Source: Streptomyces lacrimifluminis
GTDB lineage: Bacteria; Actinomycetota; Actinomycetes; Streptomycetales; Streptomycetaceae
NCBI RefSeq assembly: GCF_014646095.1
Contig: NZ_BMMU01000004.1
Coordinates: 310,001 to 374,000 of the forward strand
Length of the DNA stretch: 64,000 nt
Reading direction: 5' to 3'
Shown: positions 33,793-42,847 of the stretch, piece after piece
How positions within the stretch are numbered: the first letter of the stretch is position 1
How the letters are laid out: each line of letters opens with the position of its first letter
Notes under the pieces: model-generated
What the model saw: the letters and a program-made list of their open reading frames with translations, nothing else
Told to the model about the DNA's origin: nothing
Database searches by the model: none
Program-made: the position numbers and the translations under genes

Positions 33793-36090
33793 ATGGCCGT
33801 TCTGCTCCACCGACTGGGCCACAGCGCCTACCGGCACCGAAAGCTCGTCCTGGGCATATGGCTCTTCGTCCTGGCCGCGCTCATCACCTGCGTCGGCGTC
33901 TTCGGCGGCAAGCTCGACGACCGCTTCGCGGTGCCCGGCACCGAGTCACAGCGTGCGCTGGACAGCCTGAGCAAGACCCTCCCCGAAGCATCGGGCGCGA
34001 GTGCCCAGATCGTCTTCACCGCGCCCAAGGGCCACCAGGTCACCGAAGCCGCCTACGCCGCGACCATCACCCGGACGGTGACGGAAGCCGGTAAGGCTCC
34101 CCAGGTCAGCGCGGTCGTCGACCCCCGCACCTCCGGCGCCGTCTCGGCCGACCGGACCACGGCGATCGTCCAGGTCCAGTACCCCGTACAGAACGCGCAG
34201 GTCAGCGCCTCATCGGTGGACGCGATCGAGAGCGCGGCCAAGGCGGCGGAGAAGGACGGCCTGAAGACATCGGTGGGCGGGTCCGTCTACAGCAGCAAGG
34301 GCGTGCACATCGGCCCGTCGGAGATCATCGGTGTGGCCGTGGCCCTGCTCGTCCTCGTCATCACGTTCGGTTCGCTGCTGGTCGCCGGCATGGCGCTGCT
34401 GCCCGCGCTGATCGGTGTGGCGGTCGGTCTGGCCGGGCTGCTCGCCCTCACGCCCGCGGTCAGCATCTCCTCCACGGCCGTCACGCTCGCCCTCATGCTG
34501 GGCCTGGCCGTCGGCATCGACTACGTCCTGTTCATCCTCTCGCGCCACCGACAGCAGCTGGCCCGCGGAACCGACCCCAGGGAATCCGTCGCGCTGGCCA
34601 CCGGCACCGCCGGAAGCGCCGTGGTCTTCGCCGGCACCACCGTGATCATCGCGCTCGCCGCACTGAGCGTCATCGGCATCCCGTTCCTGACCACGATGGG
34701 CCTCGGGGCCGCCGGAGCCGTACTCATCGCCGTCCTGGCCTCGATCACCCTCGTCCCCGCCGTCGCGGGATTCGCCGGCTCCCGGCTCACCCCCAAGCCC
34801 GGCAGCCGCGCCGCCCGGCGGGCCGCCGACGCCGACGCCAGTTCCGGCTCCGGCTCCGGCTCCGGCTCCGGGGGAACCACCGGCCGCGTCCCGATGGGCA
34901 CCCGCTGGACGCAGTGGGTCATCGCCAAGCCGCTGCTGACGGTCCTCGCCGTCGCGGGCATCCTCGTCACCCTCGCCCTGCCCGCCATGGACATGCGTCT
35001 GGCCCTTCCCGACAACGGCTCCGCCCCGCACGTCTCCACCGAGCGCAGGTCCTACGACACGATCAGCGACAAGTTCGGCCCCGGCTTCAACGGCCCGCTC
35101 CTCGTCCTGGCCGAGACGGAGAACGGCACCGCCGCCGCGAGCGCCCAGGCCGGTGAGCAGGTGGCCCAGAAGCTTCGCACCCTCAAGAACGTCAAGGCCG
35201 TCCTGGCACCCGAGCCCACCAGCGACCCCACGCAGAGCGTCATCACCGTCCTGCCCGCCTCCGGCCCGGACAGTGTCGGCACCGGCCAACTCGTCCGCGA
35301 CATCCGCGAGGCAGCGCCCGACCTCCGCGAGACCACCGGCGCCTCGGTCTCTGTCACCGGCACGACCGCCGTCAACATCGACGTGTCCAACCGGCTCAGC
35401 GACTCGCTGCTGCCCTTCGTCGGCATCGTCGTCGGTCTCAGCCTGCTCCTGCTGATGGTCGTCTTCCGGTCACTGGTCATCCCCGTCAAGGCCGCCGTCG
35501 GCTTCCTGCTCTCGGTGGGCGCCTCGCTCGGCCTGGTCGTCGCCGTCTTCCAGTGGGGCTGGCTGGCCGATGTCCTCGACGTGCCGCACAGCGGCCCGGT
35601 CGTCAGCTTCCTGCCGATCATCCTGATCGGCGTGCTCTTCGGACTGGCCATGGACTACGAGGTGTTCCTCGTCTCCGGGATGCGCGAGGAATGGGCCCAC
35701 ACCGGCCGGGCCCGCCAGTCGGTCGTCGACGGCGCGCGGCACAGCGTGCGGGTCGTCACCGCGGCGGCACTGATCATGTTCACCGTCTTCGCCGGGTTCT
35801 TCCCCCTCGACGACTCCCTGATCAAACCCATCGCGTTCGCCCTGGCCGTCGGCGTGGCCATCGACGCCTTCGCCGTACGGATGACCCTCGTACCCGCGGT
35901 GCTCGCCCTCGCCGGGCGGGGCGCCTGGTGGCTGCCGGCCTGGCTGGACAGGATCCTGCCCGACCTCGACATCGAAGGAGCCGGCCTCCAGAAGACGCCG
36001 GCGACGGAGCAGAGCCAGGAGCAGGACCAGGACCAGGACCACGGGCAGAAGCAGGAACAGGAACAGAAGGACCCTCAGCCGGTCTCCTGA
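33793..36090 (+). CDS. MMPL-family RND-type exporter
   Basis: A 765-aa inner-membrane transporter with 11-12 helices and two extracytoplasmic loops in the MMPL layout. Repeat features: HIGPSEIIGVAVALLVLVITFGS and MLGLAVGIDYVLFILSRHRQ in the first half, and LFGLAMDYEVFLVSGMREEW in the second; the GxxxDYxxF charged motifs take part in proton coupling. A Ser-Gly repeat (about residues 350-360) joins the halves and the C-terminus ends in a Gln/Asp/Glu-rich tail. It is upstream of the LuxR gene and downstream of TetR. Substrate unknown; lipids or drugs are typical. Confidence 0.9.
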   Translation: MAVLLHRLGHSAYRHRKLVLGIWLFVLAALITCVGVFGGKLDDRFAVPGTESQRALDSLSKTLPEASGASAQIVFTAPKGHQVTEAAYAATITRTVTEAGKAPQVSAVVDPRTSGAVSADRTTAIVQVQYPVQNAQVSASSVDAIESAAKAAEKDGLKTSVGGSVYSSKGVHIGPSEIIGVAVALLVLVITFGSLLVAGMALLPALIGVAVGLAGLLALTPAVSISSTAVTLALMLGLAVGIDYVLFILSRHRQQLARGTDPRESVALATGTAGSAVVFAGTTVIIALAALSVIGIPFLTTMGLGAAGAVLIAVLASITLVPAVAGFAGSRLTPKPGSRAARRAADADASSGSGSGSGSGGTTGRVPMGTRWTQWVIAKPLLTVLAVAGILVTLALPAMDMRLALPDNGSAPHVSTERRSYDTISDKFGPGFNGPLLVLAETENGTAAASAQAGEQVAQKLRTLKNVKAVLAPEPTSDPTQSVITVLPASGPDSVGTGQLVRDIREAAPDLRETTGASVSVTGTTAVNIDVSNRLSDSLLPFVGIVVGLSLLLLMVVFRSLVIPVKAAVGFLLSVGASLGLVVAVFQWGWLADVLDVPHSGPVVSFLPIILIGVLFGLAMDYEVFLVSGMREEWAHTGRARQSVVDGARHSVRVVTAAALIMFTVFAGFFPLDDSLIKPIAFALAVGVAIDAFAVRMTLVPAVLALAGRGAWWLPAWLDRILPDLDIEGAGLQKTPATEQSQEQDQDQDHGQKQEQEQKDPQPVS

Positions 36091-36212
36091 ATCCGTCGAG
36101 TCCATCGGGCGGGCCCGCGGCATCACCCCGTCGCGCGCCCACCCGCCCGAGCGGCGCCCCGGCCGACCGGATCCCCGCCCTCCCTCCCCACGGCGACCCA
36201 AGGGACGAACGA

Positions 36213-36869
36213 ATGCACCGGGTACTCCTGACGGCCGGCGCCGCTCTCACGCGCGACGCCTACGCACGCGTCATCGAGGGTTCCGCCCTCCTGACCGTCC
36301 AGGCCAAGATCCCCGACCTCACCCACGCGCTGGCCCAACTCCCTTCCCTGCGGCCCGACATCCTCCTCATCGACGCCGCGGCCCTGACCCCCTCCCCCGG
36401 GACCACGACACTGCTGTCCCTGGGCCGCGCCGCCGCCCACAGCCCGGTCGCCGTCATCGGCGACATCCCCGCCGAGGAGACCGGTTCCCTCCTGCGAGTC
36501 GGAGTCACCGGCGTCCTCGACCCCCGTATCGAGGCGGCCCCCTTCGTGGCCGCACTGGCACTGATAAGCCAGGGCGGAACGGTCATCTCCTCGCCGTCCA
36601 CCACCACGAGGATCCCCGCCGCCCCACCGACTCCGGTGCTGGGCCAGCTCTCCACGAGGGAGCGCCAGGTCCTCGCCCTGATGGCCACCCAGCCGGACAC
36701 CAGGACGCTGGCACAGCTTCTCGGCATCAGCCCGCTCACCGTCAAGTCCCATGTGAACCGGATCCTGCGAAAGCTCGGCGCCTCCTCCCGCGCCCATCTG
36801 GTCACGATCGCCTACGAGAGCGGCCTCGTCAGCCCCGGGCTGCCGGCCGGGCGCGTGCTCGCGTACTGA
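36213..36869 (+). CDS. LuxR-type regulator with degenerate receiver domain
   Basis: A 218-aa NarL/LuxR-like protein. The C-terminal HTH is STRERQVLALMATQPDTRTLAQLLGISPLTVKSHVNRIL. The N-terminal half has the size and fold of a receiver domain (DILLIDAA retains an Asp) but the acidic pair that binds Mg at the start is missing: the family's LLADDQ is LLTAGA here. It is probably not phosphorylated in the usual way. No sensor kinase lies next to it. The ATG at 36213 follows AAGGGA. It follows the MMPL gene after 122 bp. Confidence 0.8.
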   Translation: MHRVLLTAGAALTRDAYARVIEGSALLTVQAKIPDLTHALAQLPSLRPDILLIDAAALTPSPGTTTLLSLGRAAAHSPVAVIGDIPAEETGSLLRVGVTGVLDPRIEAAPFVAALALISQGGTVISSPSTTTRIPAAPPTPVLGQLSTRERQVLALMATQPDTRTLAQLLGISPLTVKSHVNRILRKLGASSRAHLVTIAYESGLVSPGLPAGRVLAY

Positions 36870-36965
36870 GTCGCCCGGGGCCGACCGAGAAGATCCCTGG
36901 GCCGACTGCGGCAACCTTTCCGCCTCCTGCGGCGACCGAGGAGCGCAACACCCCCTCCCGATCGG

Positions 36966-37802
36966 ATGGACATGCAGGAAACAAGGCAGACTGCGCGGCA
37001 CCGCAGGACTGGGCGCGGGCTGATGATGGGCACCACCGCGGCATTGGCCGTCACGGGACTTCTGGTCTGGCTGATCGTGGCCGTGCAGCCCGGCAGCAGG
37101 GCCGAAGCCACTCAGGTCGCCGCCCCGCCCGCAGCCACCGCCCAGAAGACTCCGGCCCCGAAGAAGGCCGCTCCCACGGCGCCGCTGGCCGGACGGATCC
37201 GGCCCAAGGTCACCTACAAGGGGGTCGCCACCGTCTACAGGGCCGGGGTGGGGGACGGCGCCTGCTCGTACGGCCCGAGCGCCAACATGATGATCGCGGC
37301 CATGAACACCACCGACTACGAGACGTCGAAGGCCTGCGGGGCGTACGTGCTCGTCCGCGCGTCGAACGGCAGATCCGTCACGGTCAAGATCACCAACGAG
37401 TGCCCCCTGCCCTGCGCACCCCGGCAACTCGACCTGAGCGAACAGGCCTTCGCCAAACTGGTCCCCGTCTCGACCGGCCGGACCTCGATCAGTTGGAGCC
37501 TGGTGAGCCCCAGCGCGGCGCCCAAGGTCTCGATCCGTTACAAGAACGGCTCCAGCCGCTACTGGTGCGGCATCCAGGCACTGGGCCACCGCAACCCGCT
37601 CGCCCGTCTGGAGGTCCGCTCCGGCAACGGCTGGCGCAAGCTCGCCCGCACCGGCTACAACTACTTCCTCTCCCCGAATGGCAGCGGGTGCGGCGGCGCG
37701 CTCAGGCTCACCGACATCTACGGTCAGCAACTGACCGTCAACGGAATCGCCCTGCGCCCGGATGTCGTACAGCCGACACGGGTCCAGTTCGCACACCGCT
37801 GA
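36966..37802 (+). CDS. Expansin-like (EXLX) protein, paralogue of the 25-kb copy
   Basis: A 278-aa protein: N-terminal membrane helix (about 19-40, GTTAALAVTGLLVWLIVAV), short Ala/Pro/Lys linker, EXLX D1 barrel (TYKGVATVYRAGVGDGACSY, ITNECPLPCAPRQLDLSEQA) and D2 (HRNPLARLEVRSGNGWRKLA). It matches the 25104-26102 protein closely throughout the domains but has a shorter linker. It probably remains anchored or is released extracellularly; loosening of polysaccharide is inferred from the family. Confidence 0.85.
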   Translation: MDMQETRQTARHRRTGRGLMMGTTAALAVTGLLVWLIVAVQPGSRAEATQVAAPPAATAQKTPAPKKAAPTAPLAGRIRPKVTYKGVATVYRAGVGDGACSYGPSANMMIAAMNTTDYETSKACGAYVLVRASNGRSVTVKITNECPLPCAPRQLDLSEQAFAKLVPVSTGRTSISWSLVSPSAAPKVSIRYKNGSSRYWCGIQALGHRNPLARLEVRSGNGWRKLARTGYNYFLSPNGSGCGGALRLTDIYGQQLTVNGIALRPDVVQPTRVQFAHR

Positions 37803-37820
37803 CCTCGGCGCTCTGCCCGT

Positions 37821-37858
37821 CTGCCGGGGAGTCCACCGGTCGGTGGACTCCCCGGCAG
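37821..37858. terminator. Strong hairpin after the expansin gene
   Basis: Perfect 18-bp inverted repeat CTGCCGGGGAGTCCACCG (37821-37838), spacer GT, then CGGTGGACTCCCCGGCAG (37841-37858), starting 18 bp after the stop codon. There is no T-run, as is usual in Streptomyces. Confidence 0.75.
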
Positions 37859-38005
37859 GCCGCGGTTCACCCCACAGAACCCGCCGGGACGATTCACGCA
37901 TGGCACCCACGGCAGGCACTGCCGAGAGTTCCGCGAAGGCGCGCGTCGTCCTGCCGGTGCGCGGAACACCGTCCTGCCGCCAACGGACTCGTCGCGGCAG
38001 CAGGC

Positions 38006-38037
38006 GCGGTAGCGGTAGCCGTAGCCGTAGCCGTAGA
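38006..38037. repeat. GTAGCG/GTAGCC hexamer repeat
   Basis: About five tandem six-base units of the form GTAGCG or GTAGCC lie between the expansin terminator and the DUF7144 stop. No gene runs across it. Confidence 0.7.
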
Positions 38038-38063
38038 ACGGCCGGGACCGAGCCGTCCCCGCC

Positions 38064-38504
38064 TCATCGCTCCGACGGGCTGGGAGCCGTGCACAGTGCC
38101 CAGATCACGAAGCCGTTGATCGCGATCAGGACGACGGCCCAGAGGGGCGCGTACGGGATCCAGAGGAAGTTCGCGAGCATGGCCAGGCCGGCCAGCCCCA
38201 CGCCGACGACCCTCGCCCAGGTGGCTCCCTGGAACAGGGCGACACCGGCGAGAGTGATGACCACGCCCATGATCAGATGCAGCCAGCCCCACCCGGTGAT
38301 GTCGAACTCGTACACGTAGTTGCGGGTGGTGACGAACACGTCGTCCTTGGCGATCGCGGCGATGCCCGCGAGAAGCGTCATCAGGCCGCCGAAGATCATC
38401 AGGACACCCGCGAAGACCAGCCAGCCGCTGCCGATCCCGATCCCGGTCCTCGCCGAACTCCGTACCGCCGCACCTGAGCGGTTCCCACTCGCATGACTGG
38501 CCAT
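38064..38504 (-). CDS. DUF7144-family four-helix membrane protein
   Basis: A 146-aa protein with four hydrophobic helices: SGWLVFAGVLMIFGGLMTLL, LHLIMGVVITLAGVALF, VVGVGLAGLAMLANFLWI and LWAVVLIAINGFVIWAL. It is a common actinobacterial family of unknown function, often near stress or general-metabolism genes. The ATG at 38504 has GGAG 6 bp upstream; an upstream in-frame ATG at 38534 is less likely. Confidence 0.82.
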   Translation of the reverse strand: MASHASGNRSGAAVRSSARTGIGIGSGWLVFAGVLMIFGGLMTLLAGIAAIAKDDVFVTTRNYVYEFDITGWGWLHLIMGVVITLAGVALFQGATWARVVGVGLAGLAMLANFLWIPYAPLWAVVLIAINGFVIWALCTAPSPSER

Positions 38505-38708
38505 CGCAGGCTCCTTCGTGTCGTACGGCCCCAACTCGATCGTGCGTGCGTCGTCGGGCCGGTCGGGCTACTTCCAATCTCGTCCCGCGGGATGCGCCGC
38601 GCACCTCGAGATGCCGCCCGGTGCGGGTTGTGGAACCGTGGGAGGGCCGAAAACGGGCCCGGGCCGGGGCAGAGGCCCCAGGGCCGGCTCCGTTCAGGAG
38701 GTGGCGTC

Positions 38709-40109
38709 ATGGCCGACCAGGTCGGCGAAGGGCATCCGAAGGAGCGAGCGGCGCTGGGCCGGGCGGCGCGGGCGGACGCTCCGCGCTCCGCTCACGCGGA
38801 CTACCGGCCGTCGGCGAAGCGGCCGGACCCGGTGGGCGTCATCGAGGCGCAGTCGGCCGCCCGGCTGCCGGAACTCGTGCCCATCCGCTACGGCCGGATG
38901 CTGGAGTCCCCCTTCCGGTTCTACCGGGGTGCCGCCGCCATCATGGCCGGCGACCTGGCCGACACTCCGCGCTCGGGATTCACCGCGCAACTGTGCGGTG
39001 ACGCGCATCTGCTGAACTTCCGGCTGCTCGCCTCGCCCGAGCGGCACCTGATGTTCGACATCAACGACTTCGACGAGACCCTGCCCGGCCCCTGGGAGTG
39101 GGACGTCAAACGGCTGGCCGCCAGCCTGGCCATCGCCGGACGCGAGAACGGCTACACGGAGGCCGAACGGTCCGCCGTCGTACGGACCGCCGTACGGTCC
39201 TACCGCGAGCGGATGCGCCACTTCGCCGGCCTGGGTCACCTCGCCGTCTGGTACAGCAAGGCCGACACGGACGTGCTGTGGGAGCTGGCGGACCGGAAGG
39301 TGGGGGCGCGGGCCCGCGAGCGCGCCCGGCGTGCCATGGCCAAGGCGCGGGGCCGCGACAGCCTCCAGGCGTTCGAAAAGCTCACGCGGGTGGTCGACGG
39401 CCAGCGCAGGATCACCCCTGACCCGCCCCTGATCGTGCCGCTCCAGGATCTGCTGCCGGACGTCGAACGCGACGCCCTGGAGGAGCAGTTGCGCGAGCTG
39501 ATCCAGCGCTACGGTCACAGCCTGGAGTCCGACCGGCGCCATCTGCTGCGGCAGTACCGGGTCGTCGACATGGCCCGCAAGGTGGTCGGGGTCGGCAGCG
39601 TCGGCACCCGCTGCTGGATCATCCTGCTGCTCGGCAGGGACGACGAGGATCCGCTGCTGCTCCAGGCCAAGGAGGCCGACCGGTCCGTGCTGGCCCCGTT
39701 CGCCGGGGCGAGCACCTACGACAACCAGGGCCATCGGGTCGTCGCGGGGCAGCGTCTCATGCAGGCCGCCGGTGACATCTTCCTGGGCTGGGCACGCGTC
39801 ACCGGGATCGACGGACGCCGACGCGACTTCTACGTACGCCAGTTGCGGGACTGGAAAGGCATCGCCGCACCCCAGCTCATGACCCCCAAGGACATGCGCG
39901 CCTTCGGTGAACTGTGCGGCGCCACCCTCGCCCGCGCCCACGCCAGATCCGGGGACCGCGTCGCCATCGGCGCCTACCTCGGCGGCGGCGACGTCTTCGA
40001 TCGCGCGCTCGCCGTCTTCGCCGAACGCTACGCCGACCAGAACGAACACGACCATCAAGCACTCACCGACGCCGTACACACCGGCCGGGTCCGTGCCCTG
40101 AACGCGTAA
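38709..40109 (+). CDS. DUF2252-family protein
   Basis: A 466-aa protein of a family with a kinase-like fold, biochemistry unknown. Typical blocks: ESPFRFYRGAAAIMAGDLA, CGDAHLLNFRLLASPERHLMFDINDFDETLPGPWEWDVKRL (a phosphotransferase-like D-x-N-D-F-D-E core), and FLGWARVTGIDGRRRDFYVRQLRDWKG. The ATG at 38709 has AGGAGG 8 bp upstream. A possible operon with the SHOCT protein follows at 40173 (63-bp gap). It is cytoplasmic, with no membrane segment. Confidence 0.88.
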   Translation: MADQVGEGHPKERAALGRAARADAPRSAHADYRPSAKRPDPVGVIEAQSAARLPELVPIRYGRMLESPFRFYRGAAAIMAGDLADTPRSGFTAQLCGDAHLLNFRLLASPERHLMFDINDFDETLPGPWEWDVKRLAASLAIAGRENGYTEAERSAVVRTAVRSYRERMRHFAGLGHLAVWYSKADTDVLWELADRKVGARARERARRAMAKARGRDSLQAFEKLTRVVDGQRRITPDPPLIVPLQDLLPDVERDALEEQLRELIQRYGHSLESDRRHLLRQYRVVDMARKVVGVGSVGTRCWIILLLGRDDEDPLLLQAKEADRSVLAPFAGASTYDNQGHRVVAGQRLMQAAGDIFLGWARVTGIDGRRRDFYVRQLRDWKGIAAPQLMTPKDMRAFGELCGATLARAHARSGDRVAIGAYLGGGDVFDRALAVFAERYADQNEHDHQALTDAVHTGRVRALNA

Positions 40110-40172
40110 CGCGTGCAGGGGGCCAAGGACGACCGTCGCGCCGCGAGGCACGGCACGAGCAGGAGGACGACC

Positions 40173-40583
40173 ATGAGCGACAACCTGTACCTGGCATACG
40201 ACTACCCACTCCTGGGCGCGTTCTGGACGATGATGTGGATCTTCCTGTGGATCATGTGGATCACCCTGCTGTTCCGCGTCCTCGGCGATGTCTTCCGCGA
40301 CGACTCGCTGAGCGGCTGGGGGAAGACGGGGTGGACCTTCTTCATGATCATCATGCCGTTCCTCGGTATCTTCGTGTACCTGGTCGCCCGGGGCCGTGAC
40401 ATGGGCAAGCGGGAACACCAGGCCGCCAGGGCACGGCAGGAATCGCTCGACGCGTACTTCCAGGGACGCGCGGGCACCGACGGCCCCGCGGACGAGCTGA
40501 CCAAGCTCTCGGAACTCAAGAGCAGGGGTGTCCTCACCGAGACGGAGTTCCAGCACGCCAAGCAGAAGGTCCTGGCCTCCTGA
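40173..40583 (+). CDS. PLDc_N-like membrane protein with C-terminal SHOCT domain
   Basis: A 136-aa protein. Two Trp-rich helices (FWTMMWIFLWIMWITLLFRV and GWTFFMIIMPFLGIFVYLV) form a phospholipase D N-terminal-like anchor. A cytosolic linker and a C-terminal SHOCT oligomerisation motif follow (LTKLSELKSRGVLTETEFQHAKQKVL). Such proteins are common and their role is unclear. The ATG at 40173 follows AGGAGG. Confidence 0.85.
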   Translation: MSDNLYLAYDYPLLGAFWTMMWIFLWIMWITLLFRVLGDVFRDDSLSGWGKTGWTFFMIIMPFLGIFVYLVARGRDMGKREHQAARARQESLDAYFQGRAGTDGPADELTKLSELKSRGVLTETEFQHAKQKVLAS

Positions 40584-40619
40584 CCTCGGCGCGGGCGCCC
40601 CACCGGCTTCCCCGCCTCC

Positions 40620-41936
40620 TCATCTCCCGGGCTCGTCGGGGGGACCGGGCGGCCCACGACGCACGGGACTCGTCGGTACGGGTGCGCCCTCGCGCAGGTC
40701 GCGCGTGGTCGCCGCGGTCCTCCCGAGCCAGCGGCCGTACCGCTCGGCGAGGGCCACGGCGGAGACACCGTGCAGGAGGACGCTGAGGCCTACGGTGACC
40801 GCGACCACCCTGCCCAGCAGTTGCACTCCGGGGACATGCTCCTCCACCACGAGCAGCGCCAGCACGACGGACGCGAGGCCGCGCGGCCCGAACCACCCGA
40901 CGTACGCCACCGTGGGCAGCCGCAGCCCGCTCCCGGCGAGGGACAGGGCCACCGGAAGCATCCTGACGAGGGTGAGGCTGAGCACCGCGTACAGGACGAT
41001 CCGCCAGCTCAGGTGCTCCAGCGCGGGGCCGAGCAGCACCGCCCCGAAGACCAGAAGGCTGATCGACGCCAGGAGCCCTCCGAGGTTCTCGGCGAACTCG
41101 GCTGTGCGGTCCGGGTCTTCCCGCTCGTGGCCGGTCCGGTGGCGGCGCAGGGCGAACCCGAAGGCGAATCCGGCGACCCAGGCGGCGATGAAGCCGCTGC
41201 CGTCCGTCACGACGGCGAGTTCGTACGACGCTGCCGCCAGGGCCAGCGGATAGGCCTGCCCCCACTCCCCCGTCACCCATCCCCTGGCCCGGGACCATTG
41301 CAGCAGCCGGCCACCGAGCCCGCCGACCAGGAGACCCAGCACGGTGCTCAGGACGAGTGCGCGCCAGAAGACACCCGCGACGCCCTCCTCCGCGTAGTGC
41401 GTGCCCGGGATGGCCGCCAGGAACAGGACGAAGAAGGGCAGCACCATGCCGTCGTTCAGGCCGCTCTCGACGTTCAGGCCGTGCCGGACCAGCGCCGGGA
41501 CGCGTGGATGGGAGAGGGCGGTGCTTCCGAGAGCCGCGTCGGTGGGGGCGAGGATGGCGGCGACCAGTGCGAGCTCCCACACCGTCAGCCCCGGCAGCAG
41601 GAGCCAGGCGAGCAGCCAGCCCGCCCCGATGCTCAGCGGCAGCCCGATGCCCAGCAGACGGCCCGGCAGAAAGCCGCCGGTCACCAGGTCACGCCTGCGG
41701 ACGGTCATGGCGTCGGTGAACAGCACGAGCGCCAGGGCGGTTTCGAGGAGCGCGATGATCGGGGCGGCGTCCTGCTCCAGGTCGACGATGTCGAGCGCGG
41801 CCGGGCCGAGGAGGATCCCGGAGCCGACGAACACGATCGCCGACGACAGCGGCGTCGAGGACAGCCGACGCGAGCCCAGTGCGTAGGCGGCGGTGACACC
41901 CGCCACCGCCACAATGGTCCAGGCGCCACCGCTCAT
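40620..41936 (-). CDS. NhaP/CPA1-type Na+(K+)/H+ antiporter
   Basis: A 438-aa membrane antiporter with about 12 helices. The CPA1 signature APTDAALGSTALSHPRVPA and LNVESGLNDGMVLPF (ion-binding Asp) is clear, and the end has the conserved Arg in WFGPRGLASVVLALLV. The ATG at 41936 with GGAGG 8 bp upstream is used rather than the upstream ATG at 41957. It provides pH or salt homeostasis. Convergent with the SHOCT gene. Confidence 0.92.
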   Translation of the reverse strand: MSGGAWTIVAVAGVTAAYALGSRRLSSTPLSSAIVFVGSGILLGPAALDIVDLEQDAAPIIALLETALALVLFTDAMTVRRRDLVTGGFLPGRLLGIGLPLSIGAGWLLAWLLLPGLTVWELALVAAILAPTDAALGSTALSHPRVPALVRHGLNVESGLNDGMVLPFFVLFLAAIPGTHYAEEGVAGVFWRALVLSTVLGLLVGGLGGRLLQWSRARGWVTGEWGQAYPLALAAASYELAVVTDGSGFIAAWVAGFAFGFALRRHRTGHEREDPDRTAEFAENLGGLLASISLLVFGAVLLGPALEHLSWRIVLYAVLSLTLVRMLPVALSLAGSGLRLPTVAYVGWFGPRGLASVVLALLVVEEHVPGVQLLGRVVAVTVGLSVLLHGVSAVALAERYGRWLGRTAATTRDLREGAPVPTSPVRRGPPGPPDEPGR

Positions 41937-42104
41937 GTTCCCGACCTCCGGATCCATCCGCTTCCGCGCTGCCGCGGCAGCCCCGCTCTCCGCATGATCG
42001 CGCCGGTGGCCTCCTTATACAGGCCGCCGAGGGCTGCCCCCCGACACCGACGCGGACACGCCGCACTCCGGCCCGTACGGCCCACCCGGGCGGGCCGTCC
42101 TGCC

Positions 42105-42330
42105 GTGAAGCGGCGGAAATCCGCCTCCTGCGGTACGCGTTCCCGGGTGTCGAGCAGCGCGGCGGCCGGCCCGGACTTGTCGCCGAAGCGTCGGTACAGG
42201 GTGCCCTTGCCGACGCCGGCGACCTCGGCCACCTGATCCATGGAGACCGCTTCCACCCCGTGCTCGGCGAAGAGGCCGGCGGCGGCTTCCCGTACGGCGG
42301 CACGGTTGCGCGCCGACCGCGCGGCTCCGG
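42105..42330 (-). pseudogene. Truncated TetR-family regulator fragment
   Basis: The minus-strand frame carries a complete TetR HTH: NRAAVREAAAGLFAEHGVEA followed by AEVAGVGKGTLYRRFGDKSG. After RVPQEADFRRF the sequence loses all family resemblance. The usual 120-residue ligand domain is missing. It is directly downstream of, and in a different frame from, an XRE-type HTH fragment. Confidence 0.7.
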
Positions 42331-42349
42331 TTCGGCCTCCGGCCTGAGT

Positions 42350-42485
42350 GCGGCGATCAGTCTGAGCACCGAGGGGCTGCGCGGCGGGCGTGCCCGGCCG
42401 TGCTCGATGTCGCGGATGCTTCGCGTGCCGACCCGGGCCGGCTCCGCGAGCCGCGCCTGGCTCAGCCCCAGCTGTCTCGGCGGCC
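42350..42485 (-). pseudogene. XRE-type HTH fragment
   Basis: A minus-strand frame reads QLGLSQARLAEPARVGTRSI, then RDIEHGRARPPRSPSVLRLIAAL. This is a cro/C1-type HTH as found at the N-terminus of large XRE-ATPase or BTAD-type regulators. Only about 45 residues remain, with no start and no continuation. It appears to have been joined by deletion to the TetR fragment next to it. Confidence 0.6.
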
Positions 42486-42789
42486 TTCGAACCAGACCCC
42501 CGACTGCTCAGGCCTGAGCTCCAAGGTCTCCCGATCCCGAAGGTGCCACCGCGCGGTAGGTCGACATCGACACCGCCGGTCAGGGTCCCAGACACAGTGC
42601 GATCGAAGGTATGCCGATCATGCCGGTCCGGAGAGACGATTCCCGTTCAGGCGGCATCCCGTTCCGACAGGTGTGCCAGGCCAACGGGTCGGGAGCCTTC
42701 CGGCCGGTGCGGCCATGGCCCAGTACGCTCAAGTTGCGGGCCGACGCGCCGAGGACGGGAGGGATGCCAACTCCGATCCTCAGAGCTGG

Positions 42790-42814
42790 AGTTGGCAGTA
42801 GCCTACAATTAACT
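42790..42814. promoter_or_regulatory. Candidate MarR operator
   Basis: A 25-bp imperfect palindrome with arms AGTT...AACT and a perfect GTAGcCTAC centre (42797-42806) lies 34 bp upstream of the MarR start. It overlaps TACAAT (42803-42808), a possible -10 box. A second symmetric element, GAAGATGATTCTTC, follows at 42823-42836. Confidence 0.45.
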
Positions 42815-42847
42815 GTCCATGGAAGATGATTCTTCGGAAGACGAGTG

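Noticed and set aside
38493..38708. N-terminal extension of the DUF2252 protein
   Set aside because: Ends before the conserved part, and AGGAGG supports the start at 38709.
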